Below are positions 43,663 through 55,521 of a stretch of DNA of 64,000 nucleotides, one piece after another. The translations under genes were made by a program, and so were the position numbers. The notes beneath the pieces were generated by a model. That model saw nothing but the letters and a program-made list of their open reading frames with translations, did no database searches and was not told the DNA's origin. Origin of the DNA: Haematococcus lacustris (taxonomy: Eukaryota; Chlorophyta; Chlorophyceae; Chlamydomonadales; Haematococcaceae); contig JASKMD010000031.1 in assembly GCA_030144725.1 (NCBI GenBank), positions 4,189,852-4,253,851 on the forward strand, in the 5' to 3' direction. How positions within the stretch are numbered: position 1 is the stretch's first letter; each line of letters opens with the position of its first letter.

Positions 43663-44146
43663 CGGATACTTAATATTAAACGGACGCTGGGACGTCTGCA
43701 CGTGTGACGCTGCGAGCCATCGGACAACGACAGGTACAGGGTGCGTGTGGTGTCCATGTAATGTGTTATGCATGCATGTGGCTTGCATTGGGGGGGTTCA
43801 ATAGTTTGCCCCGGTACATCAGCAGATATGGCGGCGTAGGAGTCTGTAGCGTGTTGTTTAGCAGCATCATGAGCAGTTTCCCGTTCGGGCAGAGGAACTG
43901 AGGTCGCAGGCTGAACCTGGACGACAGCCCACCGTAGTTGCAACTTGCAAAGATGCTGGGTGGTGGCTGGGATGCCTGCTGTTGACCTGGGATGGAAGTT
44001 TGCATTAACAACAAAGATGTCCGTATAGTAAAGAGTGAGTGACACAGAAACACCTGGCTCTATGCGCAGTAACGATCGGGTCAATGACGGCGGGAAGCAG
44101 CCAGCCGCCCACTCGCGACCTAGCAAGCTGTCCTTTAAAACCAGGT
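43663..44146. other. Intergenic, upstream of the FGxF gene
   Basis: Between the start of the FGxF gene and the stop codon of the sulfotransferase gene, both on the minus strand. It holds the promoter of the former and the 3' end of the latter. No other gene seen. Confidence 0.5.
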
Positions 44147-47100
44147 CTACAATTCCACATGTTCTTGTGATGCCATCGCATTCCCAGTATTGCTCCCAAA
44201 GCTCCTAGGTTGATCTGTGTCGTCATCGCCGAGCAACGGGTCTGGAACTGCCGGTGCCGGTGCCTCAGCCGGGTAAGTCGACAGTGTGTCGGCCAGCCGC
44301 CGCTCATACATCGCCACCGTCCCGCCAAGGGCGTCAATCAGTGGCTTCAGCTGCTGTGCATAGCGCCGCCAACGTCCCACCGACGACGAGTAGAGTTCCT
44401 TGCGCACCTGCTAGGCCGTTGCAACCACACCACTTCACACCGTAGCAGGCACATCTTCCCCTCCCCTCCCAATTCCCCTCCCCCCTCCTCCCTTCCTGCC
44501 TTTGCTTCCCACCACCCCTCCTCCCTTCATCCCTCTGCTTCCCACCACCCCTCCTCCCTTCCTCCCTTTGCTTCTCACCCTCCCTCCTCCCTCCCTCCCT
44601 TTCTCCCTCCCTTTCTCCCTCCCTCCCTTTCTCCATCCCTCCCTTCCCTACCCACCCTCACTCCTCCCACCATCACGCCCCACCTGCCGCCCTCCCCCCT
44701 CACCCTACCTGAGCCAGGCTGGCAGTGCTCACAGGTCGGTCCAAGGTGTGGAAGCGGAGCACCTGGGGCGCCCAGTCCAGGCCGCAGGCAGCCAGCAGGC
44801 GCCGGGCAGCAAGCTCAGGGTGGGCCACCAGCTCCTCATACAGCAGCGTGTGCATCCTGGGGGTGGCAGCAGGCAAATGAAAGGGGGAGGGGGGAGCAAG
44901 GGGTGAGAGGGGGAGGGAGGCTTAGGGGGAACCCGCACCCGCTAGGGGCATGGTGTGAGGGGGGGTGGGAAAGAGGGAGGTGGGTGGGTGGGTAGGGAGT
45001 GATACAAGGGGAAAGGGGGAGGGTGGAGAGCAGACCAGGCCAGGCAGTCGTACCTCCCAGTCAGGGTGGCCTCCCAGTGATGTGCCAGGCGCCAGGTCAT
45101 GTTGATCTGCGCTGCAATGTGGCCCAAGTCCCAGGACCAGGCCATGCCCGGGGAGGCAAAGGGCTGGGCGTAGCAGCTCAGGCCTGCAGGCAGGCAGCTG
45201 AGCGTATGGGTTGGCAGGCCTGCAGGCACCTGGGCAGGCAGGCAGGCGGGCATGTCAGCTGGAGCTCAACAGCAGGGGAGGCTGGTGCGCTACAAGTAGG
45301 GTGATGTGGATGCAGTGTGCGGGCCAGGCTGTGGGCTGGGCTGCTGCAGGGCTCTCAGGCCTCCCTCAGGCAGCAGCACAGCATGCGTGTGGGGGGGGGG
45401 CCTAGGCACTGCCAGCAGGGCCCCCAGCAGCCTCCAGCCTCCACCAGCCGCTGCCAGGGCCCCCCTGCCCTGCCCTGTACCTGCCTAGCTGACTGCCCCC
45501 CTGGTCTGCCTGCCTGCCTGCCCCCTGCCACCCCCTTAGCGCCCGGCCCACCAGCGTCCAAGGGGTGCCGCGCCACATGCACCACGCAGGCGTCAGGCAG
45601 CAGCAGCTGGATGTGGCCCACCAGCCACAGGTTGTGCAGCATCTTGTCCACGATGCGCACCACAGGCCCCTCCTGCCTCCCCCCTGACCCTGACTCTGAC
45701 CCCTGCCCCTGGCTGGCCACCCCCATGCGCGGCTTCAGGTCCTTCATCTGTCGCCCCTGCCCCCGCCTCTTCCCCTGCTGCTGCGGTTGCTGCCGCTGCT
45801 GCCCTGAGGGTGTCAGGGGGTTCCTTCTCGGCCCTGATGCCATGTTCATGAGGCGGGTCGCCTGCCTTGGAGCCCGCATGGTGGTGCGCAGGGACTAGCG
45901 CCCGCATGCCCTCCACATACCTGCAGCAGCCCACGAGGGGGAGGGAGGAGCAGGGGCTCTGGCTGGGCTGCTTGGTGTCAGCAGGGCTCAAGGCACAGCA
46001 GGCTCAGCACCAGCCGCGCATCGGGCGGAGCGAGACCGGGGCTGGGACTGGGGCGGGGGGTGAGGAGCTGGTGAGGGGGTCTTTCAGCTGAGCTCATTGC
46101 GTGGTGAATGGAGGACAGGGCGGGGCAGGCCAGGGCAAAGCAGGCCAGGGCTTCTCAGGGCTGGGCAGGGCAGCCGCACGCACCTCTGACCCAGGCGCTG
46201 CAGCTGGCGGCTGAGGTGTGTGTGGGAGGTGGTTGGCCCCGCCAGCAGTCTGTTGACCTCTGGTGTCAGTGGCGCCAGCAGGGTGTCCTCCCCCGCTGCC
46301 CACACCTGCCTGGGCTCACACACAGGCACACACCCCGACACACACTCACTCACCACACTGACCAGCACTGGCACTGGCACACTGACACAGACTGACAGAC
46401 AGGCTGCTGCAGGCTCCCAGGCTGGACTGACGGACCCCGACCCAGACCTGGGACTCTCATCGCTACAGGCACTGCGTCTGCACTGCTATCGCCACTCATC
46501 ACCAGCCACTGCCCCTTGACACTGGCCCCCCCAAACTGCTGCCGCTGCCGCTCCATTCCCAATGCTTCTGCCCCTGCTGCTGCCCCGCTGCTGCCCCTGC
46601 TGCTGCCCCTGCCGCTGCTGCCCCTGCTGCTGCTGCCCCTCACGGGTGCGCCGCCAGCAGCTGCTCCACCAGGGTGGACCCAGAGCGCGGCAGGCCCACA
46701 ATGAATAGCGGGGTGCGGTCCCGCCAGCCAGCCAGGCCGGGCAGGGGGCCTAGGCCAGGGGCAGGGGTGGGGCCAGGGGCAGGGTGGTGATTAGCAGGCA
46801 GCCTAGCAGGTTATTGGGTGTGCTGACCCCAGCGACGCCATGTGTTGCGATGGCTAGTCTACATGGGTAGCTGCACAGCGGGTGGGGTACCAGGGCAGCA
46901 GCAGGTGCACCACGTGCTGTGCGTCACAGCCAAGCATGCAGCGACAGTATAGTCTGGCTAGCAGGCTCACAGTCACAGCTGCAGGCAGGCCCCTGACAGG
47001 ACCTGAGCCCCAGCAAGGCTGGCCAAGTACAGGCAGGGCCCTGGACCCCCTGCCCAGCCACCGCCTGGCAGGTGCAGTGTGCCCGGCCCCCCTCCTCAAG

Positions 47101-49323
47101 CCCCCCTCCCTGGCCGGCTGTGGCCGTGGCTCTGAGCTGACCTTTGAAGGCGCGGGTCAGGGTGGACAGGGTGCGCCAGTCAGGGTCAGGGCTGTAGGGC
47201 CAGGCGGCTGCGGCCTGCTGGTTGGCGGCGGTGAGGGCGGACCAGGCCCCCGCCACGTCCCCCTCACGGTCCAACGCCTGCGATAGTTAAGGCAGGGCAG
47301 AGGAGCTAACCCTTGCCGCCACCACAGCAGCTGCTGCTACTGCTGTGGCTGCTGCCGTGATGGCCAGGATGAACGCGATGTGGCCGCACCGCCCTCAGCC
47401 ATCCTCCCCCTCCACACCTTTCCATTGCCTCCGTGTCCCCTCTTGCCCCCTCCCACCTTGTACAGCCCAAAGCCCAGCCAGGCCGCTTCCATGCTGCTGA
47501 TGCTCGCCAGCCACCCCCCCTGGCCCTGGCTGGCTGGAAGCCGCTCCTCCCCATCCCGCAGCTCCCCCTGCTGCTGCCGGGGTGAGGCCCGCAGCACCGC
47601 CAGCGCCTGAGGCAGCAGGGCGGCCACCTGAGGCACGCAGGCGGGTGGAGGCCAAGAGCCAGGTCTGGGTGCTGGCACGCCCAGCGCACCCCTCCCTCCT
47701 GCACCTCCCTGCCCCTCCCCACTCAAAACCCTCATGATGGGGAAAGCCTCCCCCGTTGAAGAATCAATCGGGGGTGTTGGTAAGAGTTACCCTCACCCCT
47801 CAAGGACACCAAGCCTGCCTTGGCTGCTGATCAGCAGCTGGCCTGGCTGTGGTGCAAGCCCAGGGGCGGTGCAGCGGCCAGGGCCTGCGGTGCCTCACCT
47901 GGTTTAGCCGGCTGCTGCTCAGCTGCTCGGCCGCAGCCACCGCCTTGGCGTAGGTGCTCAGGTCCCGGCCATGCGCCTGCGCCATCACCTGCAGCACCCC
48001 AACCACCACACAGCCCCTGGCCAGGCCACCAGCTGTCAGGCCCGCAGGCTAGCTGGCAGCTGGCTGGCAGCGTGAAAGTGAGCAGCAGCAGCAGCAGCTG
48101 GCGCAGGGCACAGCCTCCGTCTGGCCCCGCTCACCCGCTAGTGACCATCAGGGAGGGTGGGAGCAGGGCACCGCATGCTGGCAGCGGGACAGGCAGCCTC
48201 CAGGCAGGCCATGCCCCCTTGCCTGCTGCCCCAGCCCCAGCCAGGCCTGACCTGCTCGTAGGCGCGGTCAGCCTCCCGCAGCCGCCCTAGCGCCGCCAGC
48301 GCCTTGCCCCGGTTGAACGCCAGGGGCAGCGCCACGCTGGCGTGTGCTTCAACAGGCACTGCGGCAGTCAGCTGGGCCAGGGGGGCAGAGTCCAGGACGG
48401 CTGAGCCCCAGGGGGGAGGAGGGGGCAGGCGGACAGCTGTGGGCACCCAGCCTGAGCCTGGACCACCCCCCTCATCCCAGCCAGGGCCCTGCTGCTGCCC
48501 AGGCCAGCCAGAGCCCCTTGCAGCTCCCCTGCGCCCTGGCAGCTACTCCTGCAGGGCGGCGCACCAGGGCCTCCAGCGCCGAGTCCAGCTCATGCAGCGC
48601 CGCTGCTGGCTGGCCCGCGTCCAGCAGCAGCGCAGCCAGGGCCCCCCACACCTGCAGCTGCATGGGCCCAGGGGCCAGCAGGGCAAGGGCTTGCCTGCGG
48701 CGGGGCAGGACAGCAGGGTGGCGGCGCTCCTGGGGAGGGCGCTGGGGAGCGCAGGCCTGTGCCACCCCCTGCCCACTGGCCCTGGCCCTGTCGCCTGCTC
48801 CCTACACGTGGCCCACCTGTAGGCCGCTGCAGCCCGCTCCACCCTGCTGCCCCCATCAGGGCGCAGATTGTTCAGGCTGTGCAGCGCAGTCGCCAGGTTC
48901 AGGTGCGCCTGAGCCGTCTCCAGCCGTGGCAACGCAGCGCCTGCACCACAATAGCCACGCCGGGGGAGGTGGTAGGGTCAGGGTTAACCTAACCCTAACC
49001 CTAACCCGTAAAGGGCTCCCTCGCTCCCCGGCCTGACCCTGACCCTGCCCTAGCCCCTGCTAAGCTCCGCCCCCTGTGAGACCCTAGCCTGGATCCCTCA
49101 TACCATATCATATGGCCACAATGCCCCAGCCTGCCTGACAGACCGGAGGTGCAAGTCTCGCCGCAGCTGGCTGATCACTGCATATCGGCGCACCCGCGAG
49201 CTGGCTGGTCAACGCGGCGATGCGTTGTTCGAGCGCGAGCACCTGGTTAATGGATTGGTCAGCCGATGAAGGAGGAGGAGAGGATAGGAGCAACAGTAGC
49301 GCTAAGTAGCATACACAGGCCAT
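44147..49323 (-). CDS. TPR-domain sulfotransferase
   Basis: A multi-exon gene whose exon borders are only partly fixed. The N-terminus (MACVCYLALLLLLSS) is a signal peptide or anchor, followed by a short coiled segment. Exons between 48930 and 47130 encode TPR-like helices (for example AFNRGKALAALGRLREADRAYEQ and GALAALLLDAGQPAAALHELDSAL). The 5'-phosphosulfate loop GLPRSGSTLVEQLLAAHP lies at about 46647-46707. The 3'-phosphate motif DACVVHVARHPLDA is at about 45559-45597. The last exon (44409-44147) has the conserved KELYSSSVGRWRRYAQQL. It should transfer sulfate from PAPS to a protein or glycan in the secretory pathway. The loop resembles bacterial TPR-sulfotransferases more than animal tyrosylprotein sulfotransferases. 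The acceptor is unknown. Confidence 0.85.
44458..44700. repeat. Polypyrimidine (CTCCCT-rich) tract in an intron
   Basis: Imperfect CCCTCC/CTTCCTCCC repeats in the last intron of the sulfotransferase gene. Confidence 0.85.
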
Positions 49324-50052
49324 GTTATTTGATAGCAGCTGTGCAGCTTTACATCTGTGCAGTTGTATTGTTTTGAGCCGCCTATTGCCGACCGCCTGTT
49401 GCCGCCAGCATGGCGCCAGTGGGGTGCCTCGTGTCGTGCCCCTGGGTACCCCTGGAACCTTGGCAAATGGGTGGACGGGGGTTGCAACTCAACCCTCAAC
49501 CTCCAGCGGGCAGGGGAGGCCCCAGGGCGGCCAGTGGAGCTGTCCTCGTGGCTAGGCCGAGCAGCGGCACCAACTGTAGGCGAGGAGTACCCTGGCCTGG
49601 GCTCCTAGAAGCTGCGAGACCGAGCACCCAAGGCCCAATCCCAGCAGCCTGTAGCACAGTGATGTGTGCACTAGGCACTGTCCAAGCTGTTGCTTACATA
49701 GGAGCATGTATTGTATGCCAACGTCTATTGCCTCACCTTCGAAAGAGGGGGGCAGCAGGGAACTAGGTATTGGCCTGGACATCGGATCCGGTTTGCAGAT
49801 AATGTATCTTCTGGTTCCAGAAGAGATATGCGTTGTCAAGTACATCCGCATGGTCGGCTAAGGTCGCTGGATGGGATGTCCGCATACATAGCTGCAGAAT
49901 GTGGGGTGTGCAGGGCCAGCTTGCATGCTTTATGTCAAAATGTACCTTACCTTCGCAAGCGCTGCCTACCTTTGCTAGCCGGACCGCAACGAGCTTTTAT
50001 GCGCAGCGCGCTAACCATGTGATGTCAAAGTTATAGTTGCAGCCAGGGTCTG
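49324..50052. promoter_or_regulatory. Divergent intergenic region (sulfotransferase / RPB8)
   Basis: 729 bp between two start codons facing away from each other, so it should carry both promoters. No clear TATA element or known motif was seen. Confidence 0.5.
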
Positions 50053-50925
50053 ATGGCCACGCTGTTCGAGGATATCTTCGAGGTGCAGGCGAGGGATCCG
50101 GATGGCAAGAAGTTCGATAAAGGTGGGCAGCAGCCGACTTTGGGCGCCATGCCACCGCGTCTTACACACATCCGTATTGGTGCTGCGCGCAGTGTCGCGG
50201 TACCAGTGCCGCAGCGATCTGTATGAGTGCGACATGACGCTGGACGTCAACATCGATGTGTACCCCCTAGAGGTGACCTGCTAGCCACTACTGGCTGCCT
50301 TGCGCCTTCTGTCATGATGCTTCTGTTGTGATTGTCGGGATGTGGCAGGTGGGGCAGAAGTACCAGGTGGCGCTGGCCAGCACACTGAACCTGGATGGCA
50401 GCGCCAGCTCCACCAAGTATGATCAGGTCAGTTGTGCTGGCAGCTGTTGCCTGGGTAGGGGGGTGAGGGGGGAGTGCAGAGGAGCTGTCAGCATGGCTCT
50501 GGCCCCGCCTGACAGCATCTGCGCGCTGCCCCTGGTCCTGTCGAGGCTGCAGAGCTTCCCCACCATCAGCGGCCGCGCCAGCCTAATGGACCGATACGAG
50601 TATGTCATGTATGGCAAGGTGAGTCGGCAAGGGGGTGGGCCAGCGGGGGGTGGGCTCTGCATAGGGAGGGTCACTCCCCTGAGGCATGCAATCAGCGTTG
50701 TGCACAGGCGGCATAAGGCAGCGCCCGTAGCAGGGCCTGGGGCCAGGGGTGTGAGCTGTGGGCCTGCAGGTGTACAAGTACCGGGACAGCCAGGCCGGAG
50801 GGCAGATCAGGGTGGAGATCTACGTGTCCTTTGGCGGCCTGCTGATGCTGCTGGTGGGCGACCCGCGCAAGCTGCAGGACTTGGAGGTGGACAGCTGTTG
50901 CTACCTGCTCATGCGCAAGGTCTAG
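50053..50925 (+). CDS. RPB8: DNA-directed RNA polymerases I, II and III subunit RPB8
   Basis: Five exons (50053-50122, 50193-50272, 50349-50426, 50553-50618, 50770-50925) join in phase to 149 residues, the usual size. Recognisable family blocks in order: MATLFEDIFEVQARDPDGKK at the start, VSRYQCRSDLYECDMTLDVN, then VDVYPLE-type sequence continued as VGQKYQVALASTLNLDGS, then LMDRYEYVMYGKVYKY, YVSFGGLLMLLVGD and the C-terminal LEVDSCCYLLMRKV. The protein folds as an OB-type beta barrel and is a shared subunit of the three nuclear RNA polymerases. It ends a few residues after the conserved LLM motif, as in other eukaryotes. Confidence 0.96.
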
Positions 50926-52959
50926 CAGCCTCACCCTGCACGCTGCACGCACGCACGCTGCAGCCCAGGAAGCTGACCAGCTGCTGCAGCCAGCAGCCAG
51001 CAGGGCTGCGCTGCATCTCAGGGCCCTGGCAGGGACTGTCAGCTTCTGTAGCCAGCAGCCAGCAAGGCAGTGTGTGTGCAGCCTCCCCTGGCCTGGTGTG
51101 GCCAAGGCAGCGGGCAGGAGGCTGGCGTGTGGAGGTGGTGGAGATGGCGTGGTGGACAGGCTGCTAGCAGGGGTCAGTCTGAACACAGCTGCCAGACTTG
51201 TCGGAAATGCAGTTTATATAAGGTGTCAGCCATGCATGCTGAGATGTCGAAGCACCCTTTCACCCAGGCTGCTCAGCCACCCCTGGTGACACCATCAGGG
51301 CGCCAGAGTGGGGGCCAGCCTGCTGCTGCTGCCTGCCAGGACAGTACAAGCTTCCACTGCTCAAGTGGTCGGCAGTGGTCGGACTCAGGACAAGGCGTAG
51401 TGGCCGGCAGTGGTGGGCACACAGTGACGGACTAAGCCACCACCATCTGACTGTCACTCACTGCCACCTGCCGGATGAATGATACGGTTAGAGACACTAG
51501 TCGAATGTGAGTCATGCTTGGTGGGTCGGCCTGTTAGAGACTGCCTAGAAGAACCTGACAGCGCTGCAGCAGACAGGCAGCGGGGTGATGGTCAGATCTT
51601 GACCAAGCCTGAGAAGGCGACCAAGCCTGAAGACAATCTCAGACTTGATGATTGAGGCAGTGCGGTGAAGGCACGCATAGCGAGCAACATGGTTATGATT
51701 CGTTTACACTGCTTCAGCTGTCAGTGCTTCGGCCTAACGGGGTCGGTCCGTATTCACCCCTCACCCTATCAATCAAGCTTCAGCCGTTAGCCGCCGGGCC
51801 TGACAGGGTCGGTACTGTCATGGTTCATGCATGGCACCCGCCTTCCAGCGTCGCTGCAATAAAGGCACTGACCCTGACCCCTGACTCCAACCAAACAAGC
51901 CATACCAGGCACGTTCCGTGTGGTCGTTTGTTGCCCATGCTAAGCGGTCCCCACATTCCCAGGTGGTCCCCATGATCTTCGATGCATAACACAATCAAAT
52001 GTGGTTGCTTGCAAGCGCACTCGTCACTCTAGCAGTGACGGCTGCCCATCAGCAGCCGTCCCCTATAGCCTATCCCGCGCCTCACCGTGCATGTGCCCCC
52101 TGCCAGCAAGTTGACATGCCTGCCCTACCTGCCTGGCCACAATGCGCTAATAGCAAACTGCCAGCTGTGTCACAATGTCTGGGTTCAGCATGCATGCACA
52201 CCGTCAGGGCAATAGTGCGAGTACACCACATTATTCCCCCACTAGTGCGTAGGGGCTGTGATGTAATCCGAGCTGAGTGTCTGCGACCTACAGCCGGTAC
52301 CAATACCTGATTTGCTATCCCTCCCCCCTTGCGAGAGTCAGGCGATAGATGTTGAGTAGTGCGAGTGCAGCAAAGCATGCGTGGGTGACTTCTAGGTGTG
52401 ATGATTGCTGCTGATCATGACGGGCCCTTGGGGGCGGCAGTTAGGCATATGGGTGAGGCATAGTCACACCTGGTAAGGTCACACCTGGTGAGGTCTACCT
52501 GCCTGGCCTGGCCTGGTCATTCCCCTGCGCACTGCAGCCGGTCATTGACCTGGCCTTCACATGAGCTGGCAACATGCAAGGTGATGGAGTGATGGCGGTG
52601 CAGGTGGCAGGGGGTGGCGGCAGCAGCGGCTGGAATGGAAGAATGCGCCCCCTTCTGCCTACCCCTAAGGCCTTATACTCTGCCTGCCCCTCAGGGTTTT
52701 TGCTGTTCGCTGTTCGCAGCCCATGGCACAGCGGCCGGCCCTGGCCCTGTCAACAGGTGTGAGCAGTCAGGGGGGTGACGCAGCCAGGCTACCCCACCCC
52801 ACCCCGGCAGCAGGACCCTAGACAGGTGTGTGTGTGTGGGGGGGGTGAGCTGGTCCACGCTGCCGCTGCCCAGCCACCAGGTGGGTTCCACTGCAGCGCC
52901 CTGAGGCCTTGAGGCAGCGGCCTGGCAGTGGCGCTGCTGCCTCATGGGCCTGGACAGCG
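50926..52959. other. Intergenic region, about 2 kb, no gene recognised
   Basis: Lies between the RPB8 stop and the stop of the hydrolase gene, so it includes both 3' ends. Frames up to about 120 codons were inspected; none has a motif or consistent splice partners. Confidence 0.5.
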
Positions 52960-55406
52960 TCAGAGGCGGCTGGCAGGGGGCCCGGCCAAGCTGCTGTGGG
53001 GCGAGGTGCAGGGCGGGAGGGCGGTGAAGAAGTCCAGCACGTCTGCTGCCACGGCCTGGGGATCCTCCTGGGGCCCAAAGTGTGACAACTGGGGGAACCT
53101 GGACAGGGTAGCAACAGGCGGGTAGCAGCAGGCGGGCAGCAGCAGGCGGGCAGCAGGTGGCAGCGTGGCCTGAGGGGGGCGGGGCGGGGGCAGGCGGGGC
53201 CATGCAGGAGGGCGGTGAGGGCAGTGGGGGCAACGAGGGCGGTGAGGGGCTGGGTGTGCAGGCAACAAGCCTGCACACCCACCCCAGGGGGCCCGGGGTC
53301 ATCTCCACCCTGCCCTGCCCCCCTCCCCTCCACCCGCCCACCACCGCCCCCCCTTGTCTGCCCTGTGGTCCGCTGCTCACCTGCGCAGCGCAGCGCAGCC
53401 CAGCTCCTGCACCGAGTGGCTGGCCAGGCGTGTCAGGCGGCCGTGCACCCCCGCATTGTCCCGCCCCACTGCCCAGGCCAGGGGGCAGTGCAGGCGCAGG
53501 GGGGCCAGGGGCTCGGGGGGCTCCACCAGCAGGTACACCGCCAGCTCCATGGCCCGCGAGCAGCACAGCTCAACACCCGCACCCGCACCCCCCCGCACAC
53601 CACCACTCCCCACCCCACCTCCACCCTCTGCCGCAACACCACCACCTTCACCCAAACCAGCAGCAGGCGGCTGAGCGGCAGTGCCAAGGCCTGGGCTGCC
53701 TGGCTGCTCTGCAGGTTGCTCCTTGGGGCTAGTCCCAGTGGGGGTGCCGGGGGGCCTTCAGGGGCTGGGGGCCCGCTGATCCCCCCCCCTCTCACACTTC
53801 CCCCCCCTGCTGCTGCCGGCTGTGGCCAGGCCTGCTGCGCACCAGCGGCCTTGCCCTGGCTGGTGCCTGAGGCTGAGGGGCTGCCTGGGGCTGCAACCGG
53901 GCTGTGCTGCCCTTTACGTGCCCGGTGCAGGGCTGAGTACTTTCAGGGCGGCTGGGGTAGCTGGGGTCAGCAGGGGGGCGGCAGACAAGGGCCCAGGCGG
54001 CTGCCTGGGGGCCAGGAGCAGGTCGGGCAGCTCCGGTGCGTCCAGCGCCACTGTCTTGAAGCCAGCCTGCAGGAAGGCCTGGAAGCAGTCTGGGTGCCAG
54101 GTGCTGTAGGGCGGCTTGGGGCGCAGCTGCGCGGCGGCCTGCTCCAGGGAGGGCCAGCGGGTGCGGCGCCGCCGGGCTGATGCTGCCAGCTGGCTGCCAG
54201 CGCTGGGGGGTTGGGGGGAGGCACCGGAGCAGCTGGGCCTGCGTGGCAAGGTGGAGACCAGGCTAGGGGGAGGGGGGAGGGGGGAGGGGGGAGGGGGGAG
54301 GGGGGAGGGGGGAGGGGGGAGGGGGGAGGGGGGAGGGGGGAGGGGGGAGGGGGGAGGGGGGAGGGGGGAGGGGGGAGGGGGGAGGGGGGAGGGGGGAGGG
54401 GGGAGGGGGGAGGGGGGAGGGGGCTGTGCCAGGTCATGGATACCTCCCTACCCAGTCATCTGAGCAGCGCCGTCGTGTGCTGCCCCCCCCCCTCCCCCCC
54501 CTCACTGCCGCTGGCCCAGCTGACCGCGCACTCACTCAGGCTGTGTGGCTGCCAGGCTGCGGGGGGTGCCTGAGGGCGGCTCAAACACGTAGAGGGCGCG
54601 GAACAGGCCGGGCTGGCGCTGCTGCAGGCCCAGGGCGATGCTGCCGCCCATGGAATGGCCAAACACGTAGCTGCCTGCATAGCAGCCGGGTGGGGGGCTG
54701 GGGGGTGAGGTCAGGTGGGGGGCTGGGGGGTGAGGTCAGGTGGGGGGCTGGGGGGTGAGGTCAGGGCCCAGAAGCCCTGCCTGGCTGCCCCCTCCATGGA
54801 GGTATTGCATGCGGTGATGGCGCCCAGGCCCATACGGGTCAGGCTGTAGTGTAGGTGGGAGGCGGCCATGCGGTGGCTTGCAACTTTGCTCCAGACAGAC
54901 AAACATAAATCCTAATGTGGGGTCTGCGAGGATTCCTTTGCTCGTGCACAGGCTGCCTGGGTTAGGGTTAGTGTTAAGGTTAGATGGGTTGATAGATTAT
55001 GGTAAGGACTAGCTGCAGCTAACCGTGGCTTGCAGTAGCAGTGTGTCTTGTAAGCCTCTTGCTCTCACCTTGGAGGCCCAGTGACAGGACCTTGGCATGC
55101 ATGCAGTCAATGATGCCATCAAACGAAATCGGCAAGTGCGAGGGCCATGGTGGACTGGAGCCCTGCCCTGGTGCGTCTAAGGCAATACATCTGAAGTGCC
55201 GCCCCAGCAGCTGCACCTGCATAGTCAGCCAAATTAGGTTAGTCACCCTTGCCGAGGCTGCGCAACTGAGACACCTGCGTTAGATATGTGCGTCCTACCA
55301 TCGGCTTGAAAACACGCCCGCATAGGGAATTGGCGTGGAACATGACCAACACCGGCCCCACCCCACCCAGGTCATGATAAGCGACGTCGACGACTGGGGG
55401 CTTCAT
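52960..55406 (-). CDS. Alpha/beta hydrolase-fold protein
   Basis: Six exons on the minus strand (55406-55299, 55216-55069, 54674-54536, 54238-53941, 53568-53381, 53098-52960) join in phase to 339 residues. Seen in order: the strand plus oxyanion region VLVMFHANSLCGRVF, FRCIALDAPGQGSS, the nucleophile elbow GHSMGG (Ser near residue 93), LYVFEPPSGTP, a cap region (ARRRRTRWPSLEQAAAQL, PPYSTWHPDCFQAFLQAGFK), and near the C-terminus LSHFGPQEDPQAVAADVLDFF, which supplies the catalytic His. It is likely an esterase, lipase or related hydrolase. No targeting signal is evident and the substrate cannot be told. The exon 5 acceptor (TTGAG) is weak, and a long G-rich repeat fills the third intron. Confidence 0.85.
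54265..54423. repeat. (AGGGGGG)n 7-bp repeat in an intron
   Basis: About 22 nearly perfect units in the third intron of the hydrolase gene. On the transcript (minus) strand it is C-rich, on the plus strand a run of G6 tracts. Confidence 0.96.
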
Positions 55407-55521
55407 GGCGCTGGTAGGCTAGTGCTAGATGGACCTAAACCCCGCGTCGGACTCTCACACATTCACTCCCAACAGACAGAGAGCCTCTTCTCGCTGCTTG
55501 CCTGTTATTGAGAACTCCAGC
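55407..55521. promoter_or_regulatory. 115-bp divergent promoter region
   Basis: The start codons of the hydrolase gene and the GRF/CCHC gene face away from each other across only 115 bp, which must contain both 5' leaders and the core promoter sequences. Confidence 0.6.

Noticed and set aside
48985..49007. Telomere-like AACCCTAACCCTAACCC run
   Set aside because: Only about three and a half units, inside the sulfotransferase gene. Too short to call an interstitial telomere, although some Chlamydomonadales do use TTAGGG.
51070..51435. 121-codon plus-strand frame downstream of RPB8
   Set aside because: No motif, Gly/Ser/Gln-biased composition, and located in the expected 3' region. No splice partners found.
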